A DNA stretch of 64,000 bases from Janthinobacterium sp. FW305-129 (GTDB lineage Bacteria; Pseudomonadota; Gammaproteobacteria; Burkholderiales; Burkholderiaceae_D), in contig NZ_JACYMM010000001.1 of the NCBI RefSeq assembly GCF_020858115.1, forward strand, positions 744,001 through 808,000. Direction: 5' to 3'. Under the pieces are notes generated by a model, which was given only the letters and a program-made list of their open reading frames with translations, was not told the DNA's origin and did no database searches. Positions within the stretch are counted from its first letter, which is position 1. The number at the start of each line of letters is the position of its first letter. The translations under genes and the position numbers were made by a program. Positions 56,627 to 64,000 of this stretch are shown in pieces.

Positions 56627-57487
56627 ATGGACTTCGATACCGCCCTGCTGCGCGCCTTTGTGGCCGTGCACGACACGGGCGGCTTTACGCGCGCCGCCGA
56701 ACGGCTGCACCTGAGCCAGTCCGCCATCAGCCACCAGATCCGCCGCCTGGAAGATCAGGCGGGCACGGCGCTGCTGGTGCGCACGACGCGCAGCCTGCGC
56801 CTGACGGAAGATGGCGAGGATTTCCTGCGCCACGCGCGGCAGATCCTGGCGGCCCAGGATGCCCTGTCGCGCCGCTTCCAGCGTTCCTCGATCGCCGGCG
56901 CCGTGCGCTTCGGCGTGCCGGAAAATTTCATGGGCGCGCGCCTGCCGGCCCTGCTGGCGCAGTTCGCGCACCTGTTTCCCGCCGTGCGCCTGGACGTGAC
57001 GGTCGGCACTTATCTTGATTTGCAGAAACTGGTCGCCGCCGATGCGCTGGACCTGGCCGTCATCATGGCCCCGGCCGATAGCGGCGACGAGGCGGCCGTG
57101 CTGCGCCGCACGCGCTTCGTCTGGGCCGCGGCGCAGGATTTCCGCCACGACGGCGCGCTGCCCCTGCCGCTGGCGTTTTCACCGGCGCCGTGCATGCACC
57201 GGCAAGTGGGCGTCGATGCCCTCGAGAGCGCCGGCCTCGACTGGCGCGTGGCGTTCACCTCGCCCAGCCAGCAGGGCTTGCGCGCCGCCGTGCTGGCTGG
57301 CTTGGCGATCACGGCCCTGCCGCAAGGCGACCTGGAAGCGGGCATGGTCGTCATCGATGGGCAGTTTGGCTTGCCCGCCCTGCCCGCTGCTCAGTTCCAG
57401 TTGCTCCGGCGTGCCGCCAGCCAGACGGCGGCGGCCGAAGCGTTCGGCCAGATGCTGCGCGAATGGTCGGCCGCGGCGCTGGCTTGA
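56627..57487 (+). CDS. LysR-family transcriptional regulator
   Basis: 286 residues from the ATG at 56627 (after CGGGAAA). The helix-turn-helix is FVAVHDTGGFTRAAERLHLSQSAISHQIRRLE in outline, followed by an effector domain (GAVRFGVPENFMGARLPALLAQF). In-frame ATGs at 56585 and 56609 would add only low-complexity residues and run into the candidate operator. It is divergent from the DHA2 MFS exporter, the usual arrangement for local control of efflux. The inducer is unknown. Confidence 0.9.
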   Translation: MDFDTALLRAFVAVHDTGGFTRAAERLHLSQSAISHQIRRLEDQAGTALLVRTTRSLRLTEDGEDFLRHARQILAAQDALSRRFQRSSIAGAVRFGVPENFMGARLPALLAQFAHLFPAVRLDVTVGTYLDLQKLVAADALDLAVIMAPADSGDEAAVLRRTRFVWAAAQDFRHDGALPLPLAFSPAPCMHRQVGVDALESAGLDWRVAFTSPSQQGLRAAVLAGLAITALPQGDLEAGMVVIDGQFGLPALPAAQFQLLRRAASQTAAAEAFGQMLREWSAAALA

Positions 57488-57586
57488 CACTGCGCGCTGT
57501 CCTGTTCTACCGGACGACGCCCGAGGCGCCGCCGCATCTGTACCGGCACGCCGTCAGCCGGCCCAGCCCCGGCTTCCTGAACAACA

Positions 57587-58711
57587 TTACTCATAGCTGA
57601 TCGTGAACGTCGCCGACGCATTCGCCGGACCCGGCGTCACATTGGCCCCGGTCTGCAGGTAGCGCGCGCGCAGGGGGATGGTATAACTGCGGTCGCTGGC
57701 GCTCAGGGTCAGCCCGCTGCTTCGCTTGATAGCCAACGGCAGCGGCGTGCCGGCCGTGGTCGCCACCTGCACGCCGATGCCGCTGGCGGCGGGAGGACGG
57801 CCCGCAGGGCTGGGATCGAGGCTCAGCACGCCATTGGCCGGGTTGATCGCGGCGCCGGCTGGATCGATGCGGTACTGCAGGCTGTTACTGTCGCTGGTTC
57901 CGCTGCCACCCGTGCCTCTCGGCGGGCTGCCGCTTTGCGAGACCCAGCTGGCAGGAGTCTTGTTCACTGTGCCATGGAAGGCCGGGCAATTGTTCAAGGA
58001 AATGGAAAAATCCGTCCACCCAGTGGCGCTGTTGACCCCGGTCAATGCCTTGGGCCGGTGCGTGCCCATGGCCACCGCCACATCCGGCGTGCGGCAGGTG
58101 CGCGAGACAATCTGCAGACTGCCGGAGACGCCCATCTTGAAGCCCAGCACTCTCGCATCGCCGAAATTGCCGAACAGGCTGACGGTCGGCAGTGAGTCGC
58201 CCCGCAGCACGCCCGGCGCCACGTCGCCCAGCTTGATCAATATCAATTCAAAATTGGCAGGCCCATCAAAAGGAACAATGCAGCGATAGCCCGCTTCGCA
58301 AGTGGTCCATACCTTGCCTGTCTGTCTGGGCAGCAGACCGCCCGTACTGTTGAAGGCAACCCCCAGCCCCGCAATGCTGGTTTGGTAGACTTTACCGGCA
58401 TACATCCCGCTGGTCCAGTTGGCCTGGCCGGAACCTGCCTCAACCATAAACTCGGTAAATTGTTGATACGGAGGATACAGGCACTCCGCTCTCACCGCTT
58501 GGCCGCCGGCCATGTTGAATGTCTGGCGATACACTTCGGTGCCCACCGGCACATCGCGCCCGACAGTGATCGCCGAGACCTGCAGCGGCATGGCGCCCAC
58601 CGCCGGCTGGATTCCGTTCATGTAGGTGCAGGTGACCGCGAAGGCCGGGCCGGTCGCTGCCCACAGTAGCGCGGCGGCCAACCCCGATTTGACCAAAGAG
58701 CCAATATTCAT
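57587..58711 (-). CDS. Fimbrial tip-adhesin-like protein
   Basis: 374 residues. A signal peptide (SGLAAALLWAATGPAFA) precedes an N-terminal domain with Cys pairs (VTCTYMNG, VRAECLYPP) and a C-terminal type 1 pilin-like domain. The latter has a Cys pair (VSRTCRTPDVAVAMGTH, LNNCPAFHGTVNK) and ends with the alternating donor/beta-zipper strand and penultimate aromatic (ANASATFTISYE). This is the two-domain plan of FimH-like tip adhesins assembled by chaperone-usher machinery. No usher, chaperone or major pilin gene is within the window, so it is an orphan copy. The start follows AAGG with longer-than-usual spacing. Confidence 0.82.
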   Translation of the reverse strand: MNIGSLVKSGLAAALLWAATGPAFAVTCTYMNGIQPAVGAMPLQVSAITVGRDVPVGTEVYRQTFNMAGGQAVRAECLYPPYQQFTEFMVEAGSGQANWTSGMYAGKVYQTSIAGLGVAFNSTGGLLPRQTGKVWTTCEAGYRCIVPFDGPANFELILIKLGDVAPGVLRGDSLPTVSLFGNFGDARVLGFKMGVSGSLQIVSRTCRTPDVAVAMGTHRPKALTGVNSATGWTDFSISLNNCPAFHGTVNKTPASWVSQSGSPPRGTGGSGTSDSNSLQYRIDPAGAAINPANGVLSLDPSPAGRPPAASGIGVQVATTAGTPLPLAIKRSSGLTLSASDRSYTIPLRARYLQTGANVTPGPANASATFTISYE

Positions 58712-58988
58712 AACGGTACCTTTACGATGTTGATTGGTGCAACTGACTGAGATTGCATGCGGTACATCAAGGATTTGATGAGGGCGCCCGGAGCTCTAGC
58801 GGCCATGGCCGCACGCCCGCAGGCGACCTGGCCGGCTTGCGCTTCCCGTCCGTTCCTGGAAGCCCCTTTCTTGGCCGCGCTCCTGTGTCATTGCGGGGTG
58901 AAGTGTAAAACCCCTGCAACTCAAGCACTATAGGAGCACTCCGAAAAATGCGGCGGCCGCAGGGCCCGGACGGTTGCTGCGTGAACGG
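58712..58988. other. Intergenic region without a recognised gene
   Basis: 277 bases between the fimbrial gene and the MFS stop. It contains a 14-base palindrome, GCGGCCATGGCCGC (58799-58812), but no convincing coding frame. Part must hold the promoter of the fimbrial gene. Nothing else can be supported. Confidence 0.5.
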
Positions 58989-60377
58989 TCAGCCGCGCCG
59001 GCGGCATGACAGCACCAGCAGCAAGGCCAGCGCCAGCATGACGGCCGCGCTGCCCAGGGCCACGGTGACGCGGTGCGCCAGCAGCGGCACGCCCGCCAGC
59101 TGGCCCGCGCCAACAGCCGAGATCGCCACCAGCGTCGCCAGCCCCAGCGAACTGCCCAGCTGGTGCGCCACGTTGACGATGCCAGATGCCGCGCCCGCAT
59201 CCCGCGCCGGCACGCCGGCCACGCCGGCCGCCGTCAGGGGACTCAGCGCCATGCCCTGCCCCGCGCCGATCAGCACCATCGGCAGGGCCACGCCCAGCCA
59301 GTACGCCGTGTCCGCGCCGACACGGCTCAGCCATGCCATGCCCAGCAGGGTCAAGCCCAGTCCCATGGCCAGCAGGCGCGCATTGCCGAAGCGCCGCGTC
59401 AAGCGCGGCACGCACAGGGCGACGGCAAAGTTGACCAAAGTCATGGGCAGGAAGGCGAGGCCCGTCAACGATGGCGGATAGCCGAGCACCACTTGCAAAA
59501 ATTGCGTGGTGAAAAAGAAGAAGCCGATCATGGCGCCCAGGAACAGCACCCTGGCCCCGTACGCGGCGTTGCGTTGCCTATCGGCAAATAGCCTCAGCGG
59601 CAGGATCGGTTGCGCGGCGCGCCGCTCGATCAATATGAAAGCGGCCAGCAGCAGCACGCCCGCCGCCAAGGCGCCTTGTGTCAGGAAATTCCCCCAGCCG
59701 GCGCCGGCCGAGCGTATCAAGCCATACACGAAGGCCGACATGCCAAAGGTCGAGCTGGCGGCGCCGGCCACGTCGAACGAGCCCCGGCTGCGGTCACTTT
59801 CCGCAATGAAACGGCGCGCGGCCACCAGCATGGCCGCACCAATGGGCAGGTTAAGGAAGAAACCGACTCTCCATGACAGCCATTCGGCCAGCACGCCGCC
59901 CAGCACCAGGCCCACGCTGGCGGCGATGCCGGCCACGGCGCTGTACAGGGCGATGGCCCGCGTGCGTTCGCGCCCCTCCGCGAACGTGGTTTGCAGCAGT
60001 GCCAGGGTCGACGGCGCCAGGATGGCCGCGCCCGTGCCCTGGATGGCGCGCGCGGCGATCAGCATGTCCGGCGACTGCGCCAGGCCGATGGCCAGCGACG
60101 CCACGGTGAACAGCGCCAGGCCCAGCTGCAGCATCCTGCGCCGGCCGAAAACGTCGCCGGCGCGCGCAGCCAGCAGCAGCAAGCCGCCAAACGTCAAGGT
60201 GTAGGCGCTTTGCACCCAGGCCAGGCCCGTGTCCGTAAAGCCCAGTTCCTGATGGATTTTCGGCAAGCCCGTCAGCACGATGGATGTGTCGAGCACGATC
60301 ATCACATAGCTGACGAGAATGATGGCGAGGATGGCCGCCTTGTGCGGCGCGGCGGCGTGAGCGGGGAGATTTTTCAT
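58989..60377 (-). CDS. DHA2-type MFS exporter (EmrB/QacA-like, 14 TM)
   Basis: 462 residues from the ATG at 60377. About 14 hydrophobic helices are visible. Signature elements are VLDTSIVLTGLPKIHQELG (helix 1 of DHA2 proteins), ARAGDVFGRRRMLQLG (motif A) and GIAASVGLVLGGVLAEWLSWR (motif C and following). Proton-driven export of toxic or signalling molecules is expected. Upstream in-frame codons would add MVMGKAYSGG, which is less typical. It is divergent from a LysR gene 75 bases away, its probable regulator. Confidence 0.9.
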   Translation of the reverse strand: MKNLPAHAAAPHKAAILAIILVSYVMIVLDTSIVLTGLPKIHQELGFTDTGLAWVQSAYTLTFGGLLLLAARAGDVFGRRRMLQLGLALFTVASLAIGLAQSPDMLIAARAIQGTGAAILAPSTLALLQTTFAEGRERTRAIALYSAVAGIAASVGLVLGGVLAEWLSWRVGFFLNLPIGAAMLVAARRFIAESDRSRGSFDVAGAASSTFGMSAFVYGLIRSAGAGWGNFLTQGALAAGVLLLAAFILIERRAAQPILPLRLFADRQRNAAYGARVLFLGAMIGFFFFTTQFLQVVLGYPPSLTGLAFLPMTLVNFAVALCVPRLTRRFGNARLLAMGLGLTLLGMAWLSRVGADTAYWLGVALPMVLIGAGQGMALSPLTAAGVAGVPARDAGAASGIVNVAHQLGSSLGLATLVAISAVGAGQLAGVPLLAHRVTVALGSAAVMLALALLLVLSCRRRG

Positions 60378-60452
60378 GCCGCCACTGTATGCCTTCCCCA
60401 TTACCATGAATAGATGCTAAAGTCCGCATGAACTTATTAGCAGGATTAATGA

Positions 60453-61349
60453 ATGGCACAAACCAACTTCAACGACATCCTCGCCTTCGTGGCCGTGGCC
60501 CGCGCCGGCAGTTTTACCCGGGCGGCGGCCAAGCTGGGCGTGTCGCAGTCGGCGCTGAGCCAGACGGTGCGCGCGCTGGAAGAACGGCTCGGTCTGCGCC
60601 TGCTCGTGCGCACCACGCGCAGCGTCTCGCCGACCGAAGCGGGCGAACAGCTGCTGCGCACGGTGGCGCCCCGCTTCGACGAGATCGAGGCGGAACTGGC
60701 CCTGCTCAGCGAACGGCGCGACAAGCCGGCCGGCAACATCCGCATCAGTGCGGGCGAACATGCGGCGCTGACCGTCCTGCAGCCGGCCATCGCCCGCTTG
60801 TTGCCGCACTACCCGGACATCCACATCGAAGTCGTCGTCGACAATGGCATGACCGATATCGTCGCCGCGCGTTGCGACGCGGGCGTGCGCCTGGGCGAGC
60901 AAGTGGCCAAGGACATGATCGCCATGCCCATCGGCCCCGATTTCCGCATGGCCGTCGTCGCCTCGCCCGCGTATTTCAGCCGCCATGCGCCGCCGGCCAC
61001 GCCGCAGGACTTGATGGCGCACAATTGCATCAACATGCGCCTGCCGACATTGGGCGGCCTGTATGCCTGGGAATTTGCCAAGGATGGGCAGGAGCTGAAA
61101 GTGCGCGTGGAAGGACAGATGATCTATAACAACATGGCCATGCGGCTGCATTCGGCGCTCGATGGCCTGGGGCTAGCCTGCATGGCGGAAGATGTGGTAC
61201 AGCCTTACGTCGCCGATGGCCGCCTTATCCGCGTGCTCGACGACTGGTGCCCCGCGTATGCGGGCTACAAGCTGTATTACCCGAGCCGGCGCCACCCCTC
61301 GCCCGCGTTTACCTTGCTGCTCGACACCTTGCGCTATCCCCGGCTTTGA
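60453..61349 (+). CDS. LysR-family transcriptional regulator
   Basis: 298 residues. The helix-turn-helix is FVAVARAGSFTRAAAKLGVSQSALSQTVRALEERLG in outline; the effector domain begins GNIRISAGEHAALTVLQP. It belongs to the common CrgA/AaeR-like group that often regulates adjacent exporters or redox enzymes. The ATG follows CAGGATTA. It is divergent from the MFS gene and 109 bases upstream of a glutathione transferase gene that has its own -10-like sequence. Confidence 0.9.
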   Translation: MAQTNFNDILAFVAVARAGSFTRAAAKLGVSQSALSQTVRALEERLGLRLLVRTTRSVSPTEAGEQLLRTVAPRFDEIEAELALLSERRDKPAGNIRISAGEHAALTVLQPAIARLLPHYPDIHIEVVVDNGMTDIVAARCDAGVRLGEQVAKDMIAMPIGPDFRMAVVASPAYFSRHAPPATPQDLMAHNCINMRLPTLGGLYAWEFAKDGQELKVRVEGQMIYNNMAMRLHSALDGLGLACMAEDVVQPYVADGRLIRVLDDWCPAYAGYKLYYPSRRHPSPAFTLLLDTLRYPRL

Positions 61350-61422
61350 GCCAGCGCAAGGCTACACCTGGCGTCAACGGCGAACCGCACGAACACGCAT
61401 TTACCGTGCGGCGGCACAGGAC

Positions 61423-61428
61423 TATAGT
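61423..61428 (+). promoter_or_regulatory. -10 element for the glutathione transferase gene
   Basis: TATAGT, in the context GACTATAGTGG, lies 30 bases before the gst ATG. No strong -35 is visible. A Shine-Dalgarno AAGGA follows at about 61449. Confidence 0.5.
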
Positions 61429-61458
61429 GGCTGCTTTCCCACCTGTTCAAGGATCGCC

Positions 61459-62073
61459 ATGAAACTCTTCTACTCGCCGGGCGCCTGCTCGCAGGCACCG
61501 CACATCCTCCTGCGCGAAACGGGCACGCAATTCACCCTCGTGAAGGTCGACCTGGGCCAGCACCGTACACAGGAAGGCGGCAATTACTACGAACTCAACC
61601 CGAAAGGCCAGGTGCCGCTGCTGGCGCTCGACGATGGCACGACCCTGAGCGAAGGCCCCGTCATCGCCCAGTACATCGCCGAACAGGCCGGCAGGCAGGA
61701 TTTATTGCCGCCCGTAGGCAGCCCGGCCCGCTACAAGGTGCTGGAATGGCAGAATTACATCACGTCCGAACTGCACAAATCGTTCAGTCCCCTGTTCGAT
61801 CCCCGCTTCGACGCCGCCACCAAGGCCTTGTTCGTCGAGCAACTAGGCAAGAAGTACAAGTATGTGGACAGCCGGCTGGAAGGCCGTGCCTATCTGACGG
61901 GCGACACCTTCACCGTGGCCGACGCCTATCTGTTCGTCGTTACAGGCTGGGCGCCGAACGTGGGCGTGGATTTGTCCGCGCTGGCGCATCTGCAAGCCTT
62001 CCTGGCAAGAGTGGGCCAGCGCGACAGCGTCAACGCTGCTCGGGAAGCGGAAGGCTTGGCCAAGGCCGCTTGA
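61459..62073 (+). CDS. gstA: Beta-class glutathione S-transferase
   Basis: 204 residues. The thioredoxin-like N-terminal domain (MKLFYSPGACSQAPHILLRE) carries Cys10, and the helical C-terminal domain carries His106 (SELHKSFSPLF). These are the two diagnostic active-site residues of the bacterial beta class, at the same positions as in E. coli GST. LNPKGQVPLL and SEGPVIAQYI bind glutathione. It conjugates glutathione to electrophiles or forms mixed disulfides through Cys10 in the cytosol. It has its own promoter and follows a LysR gene in the same direction. Confidence 0.93.
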   Translation: MKLFYSPGACSQAPHILLRETGTQFTLVKVDLGQHRTQEGGNYYELNPKGQVPLLALDDGTTLSEGPVIAQYIAEQAGRQDLLPPVGSPARYKVLEWQNYITSELHKSFSPLFDPRFDAATKALFVEQLGKKYKYVDSRLEGRAYLTGDTFTVADAYLFVVTGWAPNVGVDLSALAHLQAFLARVGQRDSVNAAREAEGLAKAA

Positions 62074-62096
62074 ACGGTGTGGCCCGGTGCACGGGC

Positions 62097-62543
62097 TCAC
62101 GTCTTTTCGGACTTGCCGTGCATCACCATGATGGTTTGCTGCATCAGCGCGCACAGGGTTTCCTTGTCATCCTTGACGGCAAACACTTCGGCCTGCGTGA
62201 CGATCAGCGTGCGGCCGGGACGCACCACCTTGCCGCGCGCAATCAGTTTCTCGCCATCGGCGGGCGCCAGCAAATTCATCTTGTATTCCACCGTCAGCAC
62301 GGACGCGCCGTCCGGCACCATCGTCATGGCCGCGTAACCCGCGGCCGAGTCCGCGATCATGCCCACCACGCCGCCGTGCACGAAGCCGTGCTGCTGCTCG
62401 ATTCCGCTCCAGTGCGGCACGTGGATTTCCGTGCTGCCATGCGCCACCACGGGCAAGCTGGCCCGGATCAGGGTCATGGCGTTCTGCAAATCAAAACTGG
62501 CGCGGACTCGGTCGGCGAATTGCGGGTCGGGAAGTCGTGTCAT
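62097..62543 (-). CDS. PaaI/YiiD-type hotdog-fold thioesterase
   Basis: 148 residues from the ATG; a TTG six codons upstream is possible. The hotdog core is seen in GFVHGGVVGMIADSAAGYAAMTM, with the His-Gly-Gly and Asp typical of PaaI enzymes, and in VEYKMNLLAPADGEKLIARGKVVRPGRTL. It hydrolyses small acyl- or aryl-CoA thioesters. It converges with the glutathione transferase gene, 23 bases apart, and lies 36 bases downstream of a tiny membrane-protein frame in the same direction. Confidence 0.88.
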   Translation of the reverse strand: MTRLPDPQFADRVRASFDLQNAMTLIRASLPVVAHGSTEIHVPHWSGIEQQHGFVHGGVVGMIADSAAGYAAMTMVPDGASVLTVEYKMNLLAPADGEKLIARGKVVRPGRTLIVTQAEVFAVKDDKETLCALMQQTIMVMHGKSEKT

Positions 62544-62579
62544 GGTGAAATACTTTCTCAAGTGAACAGAAAAAAGAAC

Positions 62580-62714
62580 TTATGGCACCACTCTACCCTG
62601 CTTCTTGCGCGCCGCGAACAATACGGTCAGGGTGCCGCAGGCACTGACCAGCACGATGCCGGCCAGCAACACGCCGGACAGCGGCGTCAGGATTCCTTGT
62701 TGCAGAGTCATCAT
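62580..62714 (-). CDS. Putative small single-span membrane protein, 44 residues
   Basis: The frame begins MMTLQQGILTPLSGVLLAG, continues with a hydrophobic stretch (GVLLAGIVLVSACGTLTVLF) and ends in a basic tail (AARKKQGRVVP). Hydrophobic helix followed by positive residues is the pattern of a small inner-membrane protein with its C-terminus in the cytosol. A VSAC box is present but too deep, and without an N-terminal positive charge, to call a lipoprotein signal. No strong Shine-Dalgarno sequence is visible. It lies between the divergent AraC gene and the thioesterase gene. Confidence 0.5.
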   Translation of the reverse strand: MMTLQQGILTPLSGVLLAGIVLVSACGTLTVLFAARKKQGRVVP

Positions 62715-62783
62715 TATCAACGGTGCGGCTTTTCTTGATATAGTGAGAATCCGACAGCCACTCTTTCATTGCAGCCAACCACA

Positions 62784-63575
62784 ATGCCCGTGCCCACCAC
62801 AAGACATCTGCTGCTGGCACCCTACAGCGGTGCCCTGCCAGCCGCCATCTGCTTTCGCAGCGCCGCCATGCCGGCCGCAGGAATTTACCCCAGCCACAGC
62901 CACTCCTGGGGCGAGTTCGTGTATGCGCTGAGCGGCGTGGTGGAAGTGCTGGTGGCCGGAAAACACTACCTGGTGCCGCCCCAGTACGGTATCTGGCTGC
63001 CGCCGCGCGTGCCGCACACGGGGCAAAACCGCCATCCCGCCTGCCACAGCTCGCTGTATGTGGACGAAGCACTGTGCGGGGAGCTGCCCGCCGCGCCATG
63101 CGCGCTGGCCGTCACGCCCTTCGTGCGCGCCATGCACGAGCACTTGCGCAGCCATCCGCCCGGCATGCCGCAGACGATTCATGAAGAGCGCCTCTTGCAG
63201 GTCTTGCTGGACCAGCTGGCGCGCGCCGCACCCGTGGGCAGCTATCTGCCCAGCTCGGATGACCCCATGCTGGGCAAGGTGCTGGCCATGCTCGACAGCA
63301 ACCCCGGCGATGACCGCCCGCTGGCCGCGCTGGCGCAAGCCGTCAACACCACGGAGCGCACGCTGATGCGCCGCTGCCAGCGCGACCTGGGCATGAGTTT
63401 TGCCCAATGGCGCGCGCGGTTGCGCGTGATCAAGGCCATGGCCATGCTGGAAACGGGCCAGACGGTGGAAAGCATCGCATTCGACCTGGCATACGCCAGC
63501 TCCTCTGCCTTTATCACCATGTTCCGCAAGGTGACGGGCGAGACGCCGGACGAGTACCGGCGGCGCAGCGCCTAG
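62784..63575 (+). CDS. AraC-family transcriptional regulator with cupin domain
   Basis: 263 residues from the ATG at 62784. The N-terminal cupin (SHSHSWGEFVYALSGVVEVLVAGKHYLVPPQYGIWLPPRVPHTG in outline) senses an effector. The C-terminal double helix-turn-helix (LAALAQAVNTTERTLMRRCQRDLGMSFAQWRARLRVIKAMAML, then IAFDLAYASSSAFITMFRKVTGETPDEYRR, both in outline) binds DNA. It resembles the YdeC/NimR-like group that often represses adjacent exporters. It is divergent from the small membrane-protein frame and thioesterase, which are its nearest candidate targets. Confidence 0.9.
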   Translation: MPVPTTRHLLLAPYSGALPAAICFRSAAMPAAGIYPSHSHSWGEFVYALSGVVEVLVAGKHYLVPPQYGIWLPPRVPHTGQNRHPACHSSLYVDEALCGELPAAPCALAVTPFVRAMHEHLRSHPPGMPQTIHEERLLQVLLDQLARAAPVGSYLPSSDDPMLGKVLAMLDSNPGDDRPLAALAQAVNTTERTLMRRCQRDLGMSFAQWRARLRVIKAMAMLETGQTVESIAFDLAYASSSAFITMFRKVTGETPDEYRRRSA

Positions 63576-63649
63576 CCGCACTCGCCAGGCGCCCGCAACC
63601 GCGCCCACTGTGCGAAAATGCCCGCCTTCGCCATTGCCGGACTTTACTC

Positions 63650-64000
63650 ATGCCGCACGCTGCTCTCGCTACCCTTGCCACCCTTTCCGGGCGCGACGCC
63701 CGGCGCATCGCGCGCCACGCCCAGGCGGCCGATGCCGCCCGCTTCCTGCATCCGGCCCAGCAAGCCTTGCTGCACCGGCGCGGCTGGCTGACGATGCTGG
63801 CGCCGCGCAGTGCGGGCGGCGCCGAGCTGCCCTTGCCTCAGGCCGTGCGCCTGGAAGAAGCCGTGGCCGCCGCCGACGGCAGCATGGGCTGGGTGCTGAC
63901 CCTGTGCGCGGGCGCGGGCTGGTTCGCGGGCTTTCTGGCGCCCGGCATGGCGCGCAGCATCATCGGCACGCCGCGCGTCTGCCTGGGCGGCAGCGGCGCG
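63650..64000 (+). CDS. Acyl-CoA-dehydrogenase-like flavoprotein, 3'-truncated by window edge
   Basis: 117 codons run off the window without a stop. The segment LHRRGWLTMLAPRSAGGAELPLPQAVRLEEAVAAADGSMGWVLTLC (in outline) is the N-terminal helical domain of the acyl-CoA dehydrogenase fold. The Gly-Gly-x-Glu and DGSxGW motifs are especially typical of the HpaH/DszC-like flavin-dependent monooxygenase and hydroxylase branch. The exact reaction cannot be told without the C-terminus. It follows the AraC gene by 74 bases in the same direction. Confidence 0.8.
   Translation, partial: MPHAALATLATLSGRDARRIARHAQAADAARFLHPAQQALLHRRGWLTMLAPRSAGGAELPLPQAVRLEEAVAAADGSMGWVLTLCAGAGWFAGFLAPGMARSIIGTPRVCLGGSGA

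Overview
The window is high-GC bacterial chromosome, densely coding, with many ATGA-type overlapping start/stop junctions. Gene content (class I PHA synthase, several FecI/FecR/TonB-receptor units, LysR/MFS pairs, a PaoABC-type molybdenum hydroxylase, a giant filamentous-haemagglutinin-like exoprotein) and overall style suggest a betaproteobacterium of the Oxalobacteraceae, perhaps Janthinobacterium or a relative. This placement is an inference from gene content, not from a marker gene. No rRNA, tRNA or CRISPR array was seen.

Layout. 1-3058: 3' part of a hybrid histidine kinase. 3055-5803: PHA synthase and a tandem universal stress protein behind a well-formed FNR/ANR-type class II promoter. 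5946-6644: small alpha/beta hydrolase. 6852-11848 (minus strand): a WYL regulator followed by two dynamin-like GTPases that match the LeoBC + LeoA (Eleos) anti-phage architecture; the DNA here is visibly more AT-rich than its neighbours. 11995-12981: CorA transporter. 13065-21213: two complete iron-responsive cell-surface-signalling units (ECF sigma, FecR, TonB-dependent receptor), each with a Fur box, facing each other tail to tail around a hairpin. 21303-26483: an operon of two hybrid kinases and a solute-binding protein. 26606-30415: paoABC-like periplasmic aldehyde oxidoreductase.

30492-46288 is the most unusual region. A small STN/TonB-like signalling protein, an ECF sigma factor and a FecR-type anti-sigma factor, all overlapping, precede a 4205-residue secreted exoprotein. 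A second, orphan ECF sigma factor overlaps the exoprotein's stop codon. The arrangement recalls the Pseudomonas aeruginosa PUMA3 system (VreA-VreI-VreR) and the giant PdtA exoprotein, and a Pho-box-like site lies upstream of the first gene. No outer-membrane TpsB partner is present in the window.

46498-49339: a tightly coupled trio of hydrolases (M14 peptidase-like, alpha/beta hydrolase, serine beta-lactamase-like). 49343-52494: LysR plus MFS divergent from nitronate monooxygenase, with paired LysR operator candidates. 52511-52697: a 187-bp element with 23-bp terminal inverted repeats, MITE- or REP-like. 52741-54924: two unrecognised genes. 54958-61349: two DHA2-type MFS exporters each divergent from a LysR gene, with an orphan fimbrial adhesin between them. 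61459-64000: beta-class glutathione transferase, hotdog thioesterase, a tiny membrane protein, an AraC regulator, and the start of an acyl-CoA-dehydrogenase-like flavoprotein.
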